The notes below the pieces were generated by a model that saw only the letters and a list, made by a program, of their open reading frames with translations, was not told the origin of the DNA and did no database searches. Of a stretch of 64,000 nt of DNA, positions 14,803 to 24,140 are shown piece by piece. The position numbers and the translations under genes were made by a program. How positions within the stretch are numbered: the stretch's first letter is position 1; every line of letters begins with the position of its first letter. Source of the stretch: UBA1479 sp002706405 (GTDB taxonomy: Bacteria; Pseudomonadota; Alphaproteobacteria; Rhodospirillales; Casp-alpha2); contig CAXATO010000013.1 in the NCBI GenBank assembly GCA_963972255.1, positions 56,609 through 120,608 of the forward strand. Reading direction: 5' to 3'.

Positions 14803-17715
14803 CTATTCCGCCGCTTCCACGGAACTGTCGGAAGATTTGCCGCCGGGCCTGGTCTTGCCGTCGGCCTTCGCCTTCGCCGGCGCCTTGGCGGCGGGCTTGG
14901 CTTTCGCCGACTTCGCGGGCTTGCCGTCTTTGGCCGCCTTGGCCGCCGCCTTCACCGCCTTCTTGCCGCCGATGCGTTCCAGCAGCCGCGTCTCGATGGA
15001 TTTCAGCTTGTCCGCGTGTCGGATCTTGAGGCCGAAGATGTCCTTTACATAGAACACGTCGACCACCCGTTCGCCGTAGGTGGTGATCTGGGCCGAGGCG
15101 ATCTGCAGGCCTTCCTGGGTCAGGACCGAGGTCACGTCATAGAGAAAGCCCGGCCGGTCGTGGCCGTTGATTTCGATCACCGTATGGGTGTTGGACGCCT
15201 GGTTGTCCATGATCACCCGCGGCGATATGGCGAAGGCGCGGGACTTGTCGGGGAACACCGCGTCCGGCTCTTTCTTCAATTCGCGGGCCGGGTCGCGCTT
15301 GCCGCGCAGGGCATCCTCGATGCGCTGGGTCATGCGGCCCATCTGGCCCTGTTCGTCGATCGCCTCGCCGGCCGCGTCATGGACCCAGAAGGTATCGAGC
15401 GCCATGCCGTTGGTCAGGGTCGCGATCTTGGCGTCGAGCACCGACACCCCGGCCAGCGACAAAGCCCCCGCGATATTGGCGAACAGGCCCGGATGGTCGG
15501 CCGTATAGACGATGATCTCGTTGGCGGCGCGGTCCTTGTCCACGGTCATGCTGATGGTCAGGTCGGCCTTGTCCTTTTCCGCCTTGCGCACCAGGTCGGC
15601 GTGGCGCACCTGGGTCTCCGTATCCGCGGCCAGCCAATAGGTATCGGTGCCGCGGGCCAGATGTGCCTCGCGATCCTGCGCCGGCCAATGGGCAAGGGCC
15701 GCTTCCAAAGCGCCCTTGGCGCGGGCGACCCGGGTCTTGCGCCGCTCGGCCGGAGCATCACCGGTCAGCACGGCCTTGGCCTGCCAGTAGAGTTCGCGCA
15801 GCAGGCCCGCTTTCCAGTTGTTCCACACGTTGGGCCCGACGGCGCGGATATCGACCACGGTCAGGCACAGCAACAGGCGCAGCCGTTCCGGCGACTGCAC
15901 CAGATCGCAGAAATCCTGGATCGTCTTGGGATCGTCCAGGTCGCGCTTGAAGGCCGTCGCCGACATCAACAGGTGATGGCGCACCAGCCAGGACACGGTT
16001 TCCGTTTCCCAGGCGTTGAGGCCGAAGCGGGGACAGAGCTTCAAGGCGACGTCCGCCCCCAGTTCCGAATGGTCGCCGCCCCGGCCCTTGGCGATGTCGT
16101 GGAGCAGCACCGAAACGTAGAGCGCCTCGCGGGACTGGATTTCCGAAATCACTTCGCAGCTGACGGGATGGTCTTCGACCAGCCGGCCGGTCTCGATCCC
16201 GTTCAACAGGCCGATGGCCCGGATGGTGTGCTCGTCGACCGTATAGACGTGATACATGTCGTATTGCATCTGGGCGACGACCCGCCCGAAGTCGGGAACG
16301 AAGCGGCCGAACACGCCCGCTTCGTTGAACCGCATCAGCGTCTTGACCGGGTCCTTCCCCGTCAGCATTTCCAGGAACAGGCGGTTGGCTTCCTTGTTCC
16401 GGCGCAGCTTGGCGTCGATCAGCTTGAGGTTCTGGGTGACCAGGCGCAGGGCTTCGGGATGAACGTCGACGTCGTGCTTCTGCGCCGCGTGGAACAGGCC
16501 GATCAGCTTCACCGGGTCTTCGGCGAAGGCCTTCTTGTTTTCGACGGTCAGGCGGCCGGCGTCGAACGTGAAGCCGGGCACGTCCGGTTCGGAAAAGCGG
16601 AAGAACGGCAGGCGGAACCGCTTGGACGGCTTCTTGTGCTGATGTTCCAGAACCGCGCAGAGGATGCGCGTGATGTCGCCCACGTCCTTGGCGATCAGGA
16701 AGTAGTGCTTCATGAAGCGCTCGACGCCGTTGGTCCCCGCGTGGTCGCGGTAGCCGAGGCGCTGGGCGATTTCCTTCTGCACGGAGAAGCTCAGGCGTTC
16801 CTCGGGCCGGCCGGCGAGAAAATGCAGATGGCAGCGCACGGTCCACAGGAAATTTTCCGCCTTTTCGAACAGCTTGAGGTCGTCCTTGGTGAACACACCC
16901 TCGCCGACCAGGTCGTTCATGTTGTTGACCCGGTACAGGTACTTGGCGATCCAGATCAGGGTCTGCAGGTCGCGCAGCCCGCCCTTGCCTTCCTTGATGT
17001 TGGGCTCGAGCACGTAACGGGTGTCACCCATCTTGTCGTGGCGGTTGTCCCGCTCGGCCAGCTTCTGTTCCACATAGGCCATGCCCGTGCCGTCGGCGAC
17101 CTCGTCCCAGAAGGCCTGGCGGAACTTGTCGAACAACGCCTCGTCGCCCCACAGCCAGCGGGCCTCCAGCAGGGACGTGCGGATGGTCAGGTCTTCCTTG
17201 GCCAGGCGCACGGCCTCTTCGACCGAGCGCGTCGCATGGCCGACCTTGAGCCCCAGGTCCCACAGCATGTACAGGGTGAATTCGACGATCTGTTCCGTGC
17301 GCGGCGTCATCTTGTAGGGCAGCAGGAACATCAGATCGATGTCGGAAAACGGCGCCAGCTCGCCCCGCCCGTAGCCGCCCGTGGCGACGATGGTCAGCGT
17401 TTCGCCCGTGGTCGGATTGGCCGAGGGATAAACCCACTTGTCGGCGAAATCGTGCACCGTGCGGATCAGCTGGTCCATCAGATGAGCATGGGCGCGGGTC
17501 GCCTTGGGCCCGGTCAGCTTGCCCGCCTCGAAGCGGCGTTTGACCTCGTCCCAGCCCGACTGGTGGGCCTCCTTGAAGATGGCCAACACCTCGCCCTGGG
17601 TTTTCGGCGTATAGCCGGACCAGCCGACGAGATCGTCCAGCTTCTTGGTCAACGCCTTGCGGTCGATGATCGCGCGGGGGTCTTTGATATTGGTACGGCT
17701 CATGGCGCCCTTCAT
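14803..17715 (-). CDS. glnD: Bifunctional [protein-PII] uridylyltransferase/UMP-removing enzyme
   Basis: GlnD senses glutamine and uridylylates or deuridylylates PII proteins to control nitrogen assimilation. Domains in order are the nucleotidyltransferase with GGYGRGELAPFSDIDL (about residues 113-128), an HD phosphohydrolase (LLHDIAKGRGGDHSELG), and two ACT domains (EIIVYTADHPGLFANIAGAL and HTVIEINGHDRPGFLYDVTS). The last 60 residues form an unusual Lys/Ala/Pro-rich tail (KAKPAAKAPAKAKADGKTRP). The start is ATG 17715 or ATG 17703, the latter with GAAGGG a few bases upstream. Total length is 970 residues. Confidence 0.96.
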   Translation of the reverse strand: MKGAMSRTNIKDPRAIIDRKALTKKLDDLVGWSGYTPKTQGEVLAIFKEAHQSGWDEVKRRFEAGKLTGPKATRAHAHLMDQLIRTVHDFADKWVYPSANPTTGETLTIVATGGYGRGELAPFSDIDLMFLLPYKMTPRTEQIVEFTLYMLWDLGLKVGHATRSVEEAVRLAKEDLTIRTSLLEARWLWGDEALFDKFRQAFWDEVADGTGMAYVEQKLAERDNRHDKMGDTRYVLEPNIKEGKGGLRDLQTLIWIAKYLYRVNNMNDLVGEGVFTKDDLKLFEKAENFLWTVRCHLHFLAGRPEERLSFSVQKEIAQRLGYRDHAGTNGVERFMKHYFLIAKDVGDITRILCAVLEHQHKKPSKRFRLPFFRFSEPDVPGFTFDAGRLTVENKKAFAEDPVKLIGLFHAAQKHDVDVHPEALRLVTQNLKLIDAKLRRNKEANRLFLEMLTGKDPVKTLMRFNEAGVFGRFVPDFGRVVAQMQYDMYHVYTVDEHTIRAIGLLNGIETGRLVEDHPVSCEVISEIQSREALYVSVLLHDIAKGRGGDHSELGADVALKLCPRFGLNAWETETVSWLVRHHLLMSATAFKRDLDDPKTIQDFCDLVQSPERLRLLLCLTVVDIRAVGPNVWNNWKAGLLRELYWQAKAVLTGDAPAERRKTRVARAKGALEAALAHWPAQDREAHLARGTDTYWLAADTETQVRHADLVRKAEKDKADLTISMTVDKDRAANEIIVYTADHPGLFANIAGALSLAGVSVLDAKIATLTNGMALDTFWVHDAAGEAIDEQGQMGRMTQRIEDALRGKRDPARELKKEPDAVFPDKSRAFAISPRVIMDNQASNTHTVIEINGHDRPGFLYDVTSVLTQEGLQIASAQITTYGERVVDVFYVKDIFGLKIRHADKLKSIETRLLERIGGKKAVKAAAKAAKDGKPAKSAKAKPAAKAPAKAKADGKTRPGGKSSDSSVEAAE

Positions 17716-17776
17716 AGCACACGGACAGGCGAAACACCCGCGCCGTTGGGGTGTTTACAGAGGATGCGGGCGACCG

Positions 17777-20569
17777 TCAGTCGGTGCCGGGCGCCAAGTT
17801 TTTCAGATTATACAGGAAGTCGAGCGCCTGTTTAGGCGTCATTTCATCGGGGTTCAGGGCGCTGACCGCGTCGTCGAGGGGCGACGGGCCGCGTGGTGCC
17901 GCCTTGCCCCCGGCCGGGCGTGCGGGCTGGGCGGAAAACAGCGGCAGGTCGTCGGCCAGATCGGCGGCGCGGGGCGAGCCGTCGCCGGCCTCCAGCTTTT
18001 CCAGCACCTGTTCGGCCCGCGCCGTGACGGCGGCGGGCAGGCCCGCCAGCTGGCCGACATGAATGCCGTAGGAACGGTCGGCGGTGCCGGGCGCGACTTC
18101 GTGCAGGAACACCACGTCGCCCTGCCATTCCTTCACCCGCATGGAATGGGGGGCCAGTTCCGAAAGGCGTCCGGCCAGTTGCGTCAGCTCGTGATAATGG
18201 GTCGCGAACAGCCCCCGGCAGGCATTGACGTCGTGCAGATGTTCGACCACGGCCCAGGCGATGGACAGGCCGTCGTAGGTCGCCGTGCCGCGCCCGATCT
18301 CGTCCAGGATGACCAGGGCCTTGGGCCCCGCCTGGTTGAGGATGGCCGCCGTTTCCACCATCTCGACCATGAAGGTGGAGCGCCCGCGCGCCAGATCATC
18401 GGCCGCGCCGACGCGGGAGAACAATTGATCGACGGCGCCGATATGGGCCGACGCCGCCGGCACGAAGGCGCCCATCTGGGCCATGATGGCGATCAGCGCG
18501 TTCTGGCGCAGGAAGGTGGACTTACCGGCCATGTTGGGCCCGGTCAGCACCCACAGCCGCCCGCCCTTGCCGTCGCCATGATCGCCGCCCGCTTCATCGG
18601 CCGGGGTCAGGTCGCAGTCGTTGGCGACGAAGGCACCGTCCCCTTGCCGGCTCAGCGCCGCCTCGACCACGGGATGGCGCCCACCTTCGATGCGGAATGT
18701 TTTCGATCCGTCGACCAGGGGCCGCACGTAGCGCCGTTCCGACGCCAGCGCGCCCAGCGCCGAGGCGACGTCGAGACGGGCCAAGGCATCGGCGGCAAGG
18801 GCGATTTCCGGGGCCCGGCCCGTGACCTCGTTGACCAGGTCCTGGAACAACTCGAGTTCCAGGGCCAGGGCCCGGTCGGCCGCCTTGGCGATGCGCGATT
18901 CCAGATCGGCCAGCTCGACCGTGGAAAAGCGCATGGCGCTGGCCATGGTCTGGCGGTGGATGAAGGGGCTGTCCGCACCGTCTTCCGTTTTTCCGGTCTT
19001 GATGCGGTCGGCCTGTTTGGCCGCGACCTCGATGAAATAGCCGAGCACGTTGTTGTGCTTGATCTTGAGCGCCGCGACGCCCGTTTCCTCGGCATAGCGG
19101 GCCTGTAGTCCTGCGATCAGTTTTCGGCTGTCGTCGCGCAGCTGACGATGTTCGTCCAGGGCCGGCGCATAGCCCAGGCGGATGAAGCCGCCGTCGCGGG
19201 CCAACAGCGGCAGGTCGTCGGCGAGCGCCCGGCCCAGGCGGTCGGTCAGCGGGCCGTGCTCGCCGAGATCGGTCATGGCCTCGACCACGGCCTTGGGCGC
19301 CAGGCCCCGGGCCCCCTGCAACAAGTCCCGCAGCGCCGATGCCTGGATCAGGCCGTCGCGCACGGCGGCCAGGTCGCGCGGCCCGCCCCGGCCCAGTGAA
19401 AGGCGCGACAGGGCGCGGGCGACATCCGGCACCTGCGCCAGGGCGGCGCGCAGGTCGTCGGTCAGCCGCGCGTCGTCATGGAAGAATTCGACGGCGTCGA
19501 GCCGCTCGGCGATGGCGCCGGGATCGGTCAGCGGCGCCGACAGGCGGGCCGCCAAAAGCCGCGCCCCGGCCCCGGTCAGGGTGCGGTCGATGACGTCGAG
19601 CAGGGCGCCCCGGCGCTCGCCGCTCATGGTGCGGGTCAGTTCCAGGTTGCGCCGCGTCGCGGCGTCGATGCCCATGACGGCGCCGGCGGACAGGACGCGG
19701 GGCGGGGCCAGGCGCGGCACCTTGCCCTTCTGGGTCAGCTGCACATAGTCGACGAGGGCGCCGGCGGCGGCCAGTTCCGCCCGGGAAAACGTGCCGAAGC
19801 CCGCCAGCGTGCCGACATGGAACAGATCCTTCAGGCGCTTTTCCCCATTGGCGCTGTCGAAGCGGGCCGAGGGCAGGGGCGTCAGACATTCCTTCCAATC
19901 GGCGAAGGTCTCGTACAGGTCCGGCGTTTCCAACAAACGGTCCGGGCACAGCAACTCGCCCGCGTCGATCCGCGCCAATGCCGCACTCAGGGCCGGGGCG
20001 GAGATCGGCTGGGTCTGGAAATCGCCCGTCGACATGTCGATCCAGGCCAGGCCCAGGTCCGATTGCGCAGAGGCGACGGCGCAAAGATAGTTGTGGGACC
20101 GCGCGTCCAGCAGCGTGTCCTCGGTGATCGTGCCGGGGGTGACGATGCGCTGCACGGCGCGTTTGACGACGGATTTCGATCCCCGCTTCTTGGCTTCCGC
20201 CGGGTCCTCGATCTGTTCGCAGATCGCGACCTTGTGGCCGGCCCGGATCAGGCGCGTGAGATAGCTTTCATGGGAATGCACGGGCACGCCGCACATGGGG
20301 ATGTCGTCGCCCAGATGCTTGCCGCGCTTCGTCAGGGCGATGTCCAGGGTCTGCGCCGCCGCGACCGCGTCGTCGAAGAACATCTCGTAGAAATCGCCCA
20401 TGCGGTAGAACAGGATGGCGCCGGGATGGGCCGCCTTGATTTCCAGGAACTGGGCCATCATGGGCGTCACGGCCATGTCGCCGGACGCGGGCGCGCCATT
20501 GCCGCCGGTATTGTCGGCCGGCGTCAGGTCGTCGTCGTCGGATAAAGGCGCGATGTCGTCGGGAGGCAT
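17777..20569 (-). CDS. mutS: DNA mismatch repair protein MutS
   Basis: MutS recognises mismatches and recruits MutL. The 930-residue protein carries the mismatch-wedge motif in RMGDFYEMFF (Phe 60, Glu 62), the connector and lever domains, Walker A GPNMAGKSTFLRQ, Walker B LVILDEIGRGTATYDG and the conserved ATHYHELTQL. The first 35 residues form an acidic, Gly-rich extension absent from E. coli MutS. It lies directly upstream of glnD (61 bp) on the same strand. Its upstream neighbour maeB is divergent. Confidence 0.97.
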   Translation of the reverse strand: MPPDDIAPLSDDDDLTPADNTGGNGAPASGDMAVTPMMAQFLEIKAAHPGAILFYRMGDFYEMFFDDAVAAAQTLDIALTKRGKHLGDDIPMCGVPVHSHESYLTRLIRAGHKVAICEQIEDPAEAKKRGSKSVVKRAVQRIVTPGTITEDTLLDARSHNYLCAVASAQSDLGLAWIDMSTGDFQTQPISAPALSAALARIDAGELLCPDRLLETPDLYETFADWKECLTPLPSARFDSANGEKRLKDLFHVGTLAGFGTFSRAELAAAGALVDYVQLTQKGKVPRLAPPRVLSAGAVMGIDAATRRNLELTRTMSGERRGALLDVIDRTLTGAGARLLAARLSAPLTDPGAIAERLDAVEFFHDDARLTDDLRAALAQVPDVARALSRLSLGRGGPRDLAAVRDGLIQASALRDLLQGARGLAPKAVVEAMTDLGEHGPLTDRLGRALADDLPLLARDGGFIRLGYAPALDEHRQLRDDSRKLIAGLQARYAEETGVAALKIKHNNVLGYFIEVAAKQADRIKTGKTEDGADSPFIHRQTMASAMRFSTVELADLESRIAKAADRALALELELFQDLVNEVTGRAPEIALAADALARLDVASALGALASERRYVRPLVDGSKTFRIEGGRHPVVEAALSRQGDGAFVANDCDLTPADEAGGDHGDGKGGRLWVLTGPNMAGKSTFLRQNALIAIMAQMGAFVPAASAHIGAVDQLFSRVGAADDLARGRSTFMVEMVETAAILNQAGPKALVILDEIGRGTATYDGLSIAWAVVEHLHDVNACRGLFATHYHELTQLAGRLSELAPHSMRVKEWQGDVVFLHEVAPGTADRSYGIHVGQLAGLPAAVTARAEQVLEKLEAGDGSPRAADLADDLPLFSAQPARPAGGKAAPRGPSPLDDAVSALNPDEMTPKQALDFLYNLKNLAPGTD

Positions 20570-20946
20570 AACTCGCCTGATTTAAAGTGTTCAATTCAGC
20601 GCCCAGGATCGGGCGAGCCTACCACATCTTGGGCCGCGGAACGCAAGCGAAGCGGGGTCTTTGTTGTGGAAATCTGGCCGGGAATTGGTGGCTTTTCACG
20701 GCCAATTAAATACGATACTTTCAAATTTTGTGTTGCAAATGTAATTTAGTTACGCAAAAACGAATGAAAGACCATACGAGCAGGGAGCACTCTGGGTAAT
20801 CGCGGCGGGCCACGGGTCCGCCGCCCCCGTCATTGATAACCGATCCGACCGTCGCCCGCCCCGCGCCCCGCGCGGAAAGGCGTCGAGGCCGGGCGCACGC
20901 CGCATGAACGCGGCCCTACGACCAATTGGGAAGAGACAGACACACC
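20570..20946. other. Intergenic region between mutS and maeB
   Basis: This is a 377-bp divergent gap without a gene. It has an AT-rich core (about 20700-20770) likely to hold promoters for both genes. The best maeB candidate I can read is TTTCAA (20719) - 17 bp - TAATTT (20742), which is weak. A GC hairpin GCGGCGG/CCGCCGC (20802-20824) would lie in the maeB leader. Confidence 0.45.
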
Positions 20947-23214
20947 ATGAAAAAACAAGCCGACGACATGATGTACCAGGACGCGCTTCGCATGCATGCG
21001 CGGGGCCGCCCGGGAAAGATGGAGATATCGGCGACCAAGCCGCTGACCACCCAGCGCGATCTGACCCTGGCCTATTCCCCCGGCGTCGCGGCCCCCTGCC
21101 TGGAAATCCAGAAGGACGAGGCCAAGGGCTACGAGTACACGGCGCGCGGCAACAAGGTGGCGATCATTTCCAACGGCACGGCGGTGCTGGGGCTCGGCAA
21201 TATCGGGGCGGCGGCGGCGACCCCGGTGATGGAGGGCAAGGCGGTCCTGTTCAAGCGCTTCGCCGATATCGACGGCATCGACCTCGAGGTCAGCACGGAA
21301 GACGTCGACGAATTCGTCAATTGCGTGCGTCATCTGGGCAAGGCCTTCGGCGGCATCAACCTGGAAGACATCAAGGCCCCGGAGTGCTTCATCATCGAGG
21401 AGCGCCTGAAAGAGCTGCTGGACATTCCCGTGTTCCACGACGACCAGCACGGCACGGCCATCATCACCGCCGCCGGCCTGATCAACGGCCTGCATCTGAC
21501 CGGGCGCGACATCAAGGACGTGCACATGGTGGTCAACGGCGCGGGGGCGGCCTCCATCGCCTGCGTCGAGCTGTTCCAGTCCATGGGCCTGCCGGCCAAC
21601 CAGGTGACGATCTGCGATTCCAAGGGCGTCATCTACGAAGGCCGCACCGAGGGCATGAACCAGTGGAAATCCAAGCACGCGGTCAAGACCGATGCCCGCA
21701 CCCTGGCCGACGCGCTGAAGAACGCCGACGTGTTCGTCGGCCTGTCCGGCCCCGACACGGTGAAGAAAGACATGATCGCGGCCATGGCGCCCAATCCCCT
21801 GATCTTCGCCATGGCCAATCCGGTGCCGGAAATCTGGCCGGAAGACGTGCGGGAAGTCCGCGACGACGCCATCATCGCCACCGGACGCTCGGACTATCCC
21901 AACCAGATCAACAACGTGCTGGGCTTCCCCTATATCTTCCGGGGGGCGCTGGACGTGCGCGCCCGCACCATCAACGAAGAAATGAAGATCGCCGCCGCCA
22001 AGGCGCTGGCAGACCTGGCGCGCCAGGACGTGCCGGACGAGGTCGATGCCGCCTATTCGGGATCCCGGCTGTCCTACGGGCGGGACTATCTGATCCCGTC
22101 GCCCTTCGACCCGCGCCTGATCTGGGCCGTACCCAAGGCCGTGGCCCAGGCGGCCATGGACAGTGGCGTCGCGCAAAAGCCGATCGCCGACATGGACGCC
22201 TATGCAGGCGAACTGGCGGCCCGGCTCGACCCCACGGCCGGGTCCCTGCAGGCGATCTTCGATCAGGTGCGCGCCAATCCGAAGCGCATCGTGTTCGCCG
22301 AGGGCGAGGAAGAGAAAGTCATCCGCGCCGCCTATTCCTTCGCCAATCAGGGCTACGGCACGCCGATCCTGGTCGGCCGCGAGGACGCCATCAAGGCCAA
22401 GATCGCCGACCTGGGCCTGCCCGCCCCCGACGGCATCGAGATCGCCAATGCCCGCCTGTCGGCCAAGAACGAAACCTATACGGAAACGCTCTACCGCAAG
22501 GAACAGCGCCGGGGTGCGCTCCGCCGCGACGCCCAGCGCCGGGTCAACAACAACCGCAACGTGTTCGCCGCCTGCATGGTCGAAGCCGGCGACGCCGACG
22601 GCATGGTGACCGGCCTGACCCGTCATTACATGGTGTCGTTGAAGGACATCTCGCGGGTACTCGAGGTGGGCGGGGCGCCCGTGTTCGGCGTCTCCATCGT
22701 GCTGACCAGGGACGGCCGCGCCCTGTTCATCACCGACACGGCGGTCAACGTCGCCCCCTCGCCGGAACTGCTCGCCGACTTCGCCGAAGGCGGCGCCATG
22801 GTCGCCCGGGCCATGGGTCATGAGCCGCGGGTGGCGATGGTGTCCTTCGCCAACTTCGGCAATCCGGACCTGGCGCATGCGGAAACCATGCGCGATGCCG
22901 TGAGCGTGCTCGACCGCCGCGACGTCGCCTTCGAATACGACGGGGAAATGAGCGCCGGGGTGGCCCTCAATCCGGACCTCATGGCCAACTATCCGTTCTG
23001 CCGCCTGTCCGGGCCGGCCAACGTGCTGGTCATGCCGGGCCTGCATTCGTCGCGCATTTCCGCCCGCCTGCTGTCGGCGGCCGGCGGGGCGACCGTGCTG
23101 GGGCCGATTCTGCTGGGCTTTTCCAAACCGGCCCAGGTGGTGCAGATGGATGCCTCGGCCTCCGACATTTCGACCATGGCGGTGCTGACGGCCCATCAGG
23201 CCAACGTCGGCTGA
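20947..23214 (+). CDS. maeB: NADP-dependent malic enzyme with phosphotransacetylase-like domain
   Basis: MaeB-type enzymes oxidatively decarboxylate malate to pyruvate and feed anaplerotic flux. The 755-residue protein has an N-terminal malic enzyme half (SPGVAAPCLEI, FHDDQHGTAII, VVNGAGAASIACVEL) and a C-terminal phosphate acetyl/butyryltransferase-like half (about residues 430-750) that regulates oligomerisation and acetyl-CoA response in homologues. ATG 20947 follows GGAAGAG about 10 bases upstream; an in-frame TTG at 20926 is less likely. The downstream region ends in a strong intrinsic terminator. Confidence 0.95.
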   Translation: MKKQADDMMYQDALRMHARGRPGKMEISATKPLTTQRDLTLAYSPGVAAPCLEIQKDEAKGYEYTARGNKVAIISNGTAVLGLGNIGAAAATPVMEGKAVLFKRFADIDGIDLEVSTEDVDEFVNCVRHLGKAFGGINLEDIKAPECFIIEERLKELLDIPVFHDDQHGTAIITAAGLINGLHLTGRDIKDVHMVVNGAGAASIACVELFQSMGLPANQVTICDSKGVIYEGRTEGMNQWKSKHAVKTDARTLADALKNADVFVGLSGPDTVKKDMIAAMAPNPLIFAMANPVPEIWPEDVREVRDDAIIATGRSDYPNQINNVLGFPYIFRGALDVRARTINEEMKIAAAKALADLARQDVPDEVDAAYSGSRLSYGRDYLIPSPFDPRLIWAVPKAVAQAAMDSGVAQKPIADMDAYAGELAARLDPTAGSLQAIFDQVRANPKRIVFAEGEEEKVIRAAYSFANQGYGTPILVGREDAIKAKIADLGLPAPDGIEIANARLSAKNETYTETLYRKEQRRGALRRDAQRRVNNNRNVFAACMVEAGDADGMVTGLTRHYMVSLKDISRVLEVGGAPVFGVSIVLTRDGRALFITDTAVNVAPSPELLADFAEGGAMVARAMGHEPRVAMVSFANFGNPDLAHAETMRDAVSVLDRRDVAFEYDGEMSAGVALNPDLMANYPFCRLSGPANVLVMPGLHSSRISARLLSAAGGATVLGPILLGFSKPAQVVQMDASASDISTMAVLTAHQANVG

Positions 23215-23220
23215 TCCTCT

Positions 23221-23391
23221 TTCCGTAAAGGAGTCACGGAGGCGTCACGGCCCGGTCATCGGCCTGTCGCCGGCGCTGTCTAACCTCCGACATCAGACGC
23301 GTGCGGTCACGCCGCCACACCCCCCGCCGCTGGGGTCTCTCAGCGGCGTCTTCCTCAAAGGCGGCGCCCGTAAGGGTCCGCCTTCTTTTTT
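23221..23391 (+). ncRNA. Candidate small RNA or structured 3' UTR downstream of maeB
   Basis: The non-coding stretch after maeB contains two successive hairpins. The first is a perfect 8-bp stem CGCCGCTG/CAGCGGCG with an 8-base loop (23325-23348), and the second is the terminator stem at 23358-23391 with a T tract. Such a double hairpin suits either a processed 3'-UTR sRNA or a simple attenuated terminator. No known RNA family is recognised and no clear promoter is seen, so this is tentative. Confidence 0.3.
23358..23391 (+). terminator. Rho-independent terminator after maeB
   Basis: AAGGCGG (23358-23364) pairs with CCGCCTT (23378-23384), followed by C and six T residues. Confidence 0.8.
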
Positions 23392-23418
23392 GTCAGATGC
23401 GCCGGGGTCCGGCAGGGG

Positions 23419-23952
23419 TCACGACTTGGCGTCGGCCCGGTCCATGGCTTCGCGGATCAGGTCCATGGCCTGTTCGGCTTCGCCCCAGCCCTTGATCTTG
23501 GCCCATTTGCCCCGTTCCAGATCCTTGTAGTGCTCGAAGAAGTGAGCGATCTGGTCGAGCATCACCGGGCGCAGGTCGCGGTAGCTGCCGACGTTGCCGT
23601 AATAGGGATGTAGGTCGTCGACGGGCACGCAGAGAATCTTTTCATCCAGGCCGCCTTCGTCTTCCATCATCAGCACGCCGATGGGGCGCGAACGGATGAT
23701 GACCCCCGGCTGCACCGGCACCTGACCCAGGACCATGGCGTCCGTGGGATCGCCGTCGTCGGACAGGGTATGGGGGATGAAGCCGTAATTGGACGGATAG
23801 TACATGGCCGTGTGCAGGAACCGGTCGACGTACATCGCCCCGGATTCCTTATCCAGCTCGTACTTCACCGGATTGCCCCCCATGGGGATTTCAATGATGA
23901 CGTTGACGTCGTAGGGCGGATTTTCACCGACCGGGATTTTGTCCATGTTCAT
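23419..23952 (-). CDS. ppa: Inorganic pyrophosphatase
   Basis: This is a family I soluble pyrophosphatase of 177 residues, close to the E. coli length. It hydrolyses PPi and so drives biosynthetic reactions. Recognised segments are VIIEIPMGGNPVKYE, YPSNYGFIPHT and the metal-binding DDGDPTDAMVL. ATG 23952 is supported by AAGGAAGGG 7 bases upstream; a second ATG lies at 23946, and the frame is open upstream to 24027. A good promoter with a palindromic spacer lies at 23999-24027. Confidence 0.96.
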   Translation of the reverse strand: MNMDKIPVGENPPYDVNVIIEIPMGGNPVKYELDKESGAMYVDRFLHTAMYYPSNYGFIPHTLSDDGDPTDAMVLGQVPVQPGVIIRSRPIGVLMMEDEGGLDEKILCVPVDDLHPYYGNVGSYRDLRPVMLDQIAHFFEHYKDLERGKWAKIKGWGEAEQAMDLIREAMDRADAKS

Positions 23953-23998
23953 CGCGTTGCCCTTCCTTGGCCAGGTCGCGCCGTTCAAGAGGGGCCGG

Positions 23999-24027
23999 AG
24001 TATATGTTGCAGTGCAACAAAAGGCAA
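23999..24027 (-). promoter_or_regulatory. Predicted promoter of ppa with palindromic spacer
   Basis: On the minus strand TTGCCT (24027-24022) and TATACT (24004-23999) are 17 bp apart. The spacer contains the inverted repeat TGTTGC-AGT-GCAACA (24005-24019, plus-strand reading), a possible regulator site between the promoter hexamers. Confidence 0.5.
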
Positions 24028-24140
24028 ACCCCTGGTTGTCGCCGGCGACTCCGCCCTGAAGGACCCGAACGAGGATGAATTTGGCCACGGGTCGGGCCGG
24101 TGTTACGATGATTCGTGACAGTTCGGGAGGGTTCAGACGA

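Noticed and set aside
15016..17835. A 939-codon plus-strand open frame opposite glnD
   Set aside because: Its translation is Gly/Arg/His/Asp-rich without domain features and mirrors the codon bias of the real gene on the other strand. High-GC coding sequence routinely leaves such antisense frames open.
20830..23196. A 788-codon minus-strand frame opposite maeB
   Set aside because: It is complementary to a clear malic enzyme gene, and the translation is compositionally biased and unlike any known family.
24075..24140. Longer N-terminus for the BLUF protein from ATG 24075
   Set aside because: The extra 22 residues precede the normal start of the BLUF fold, and the GGGAGGG box lies between 24108 and 24141, favouring the latter ATG.
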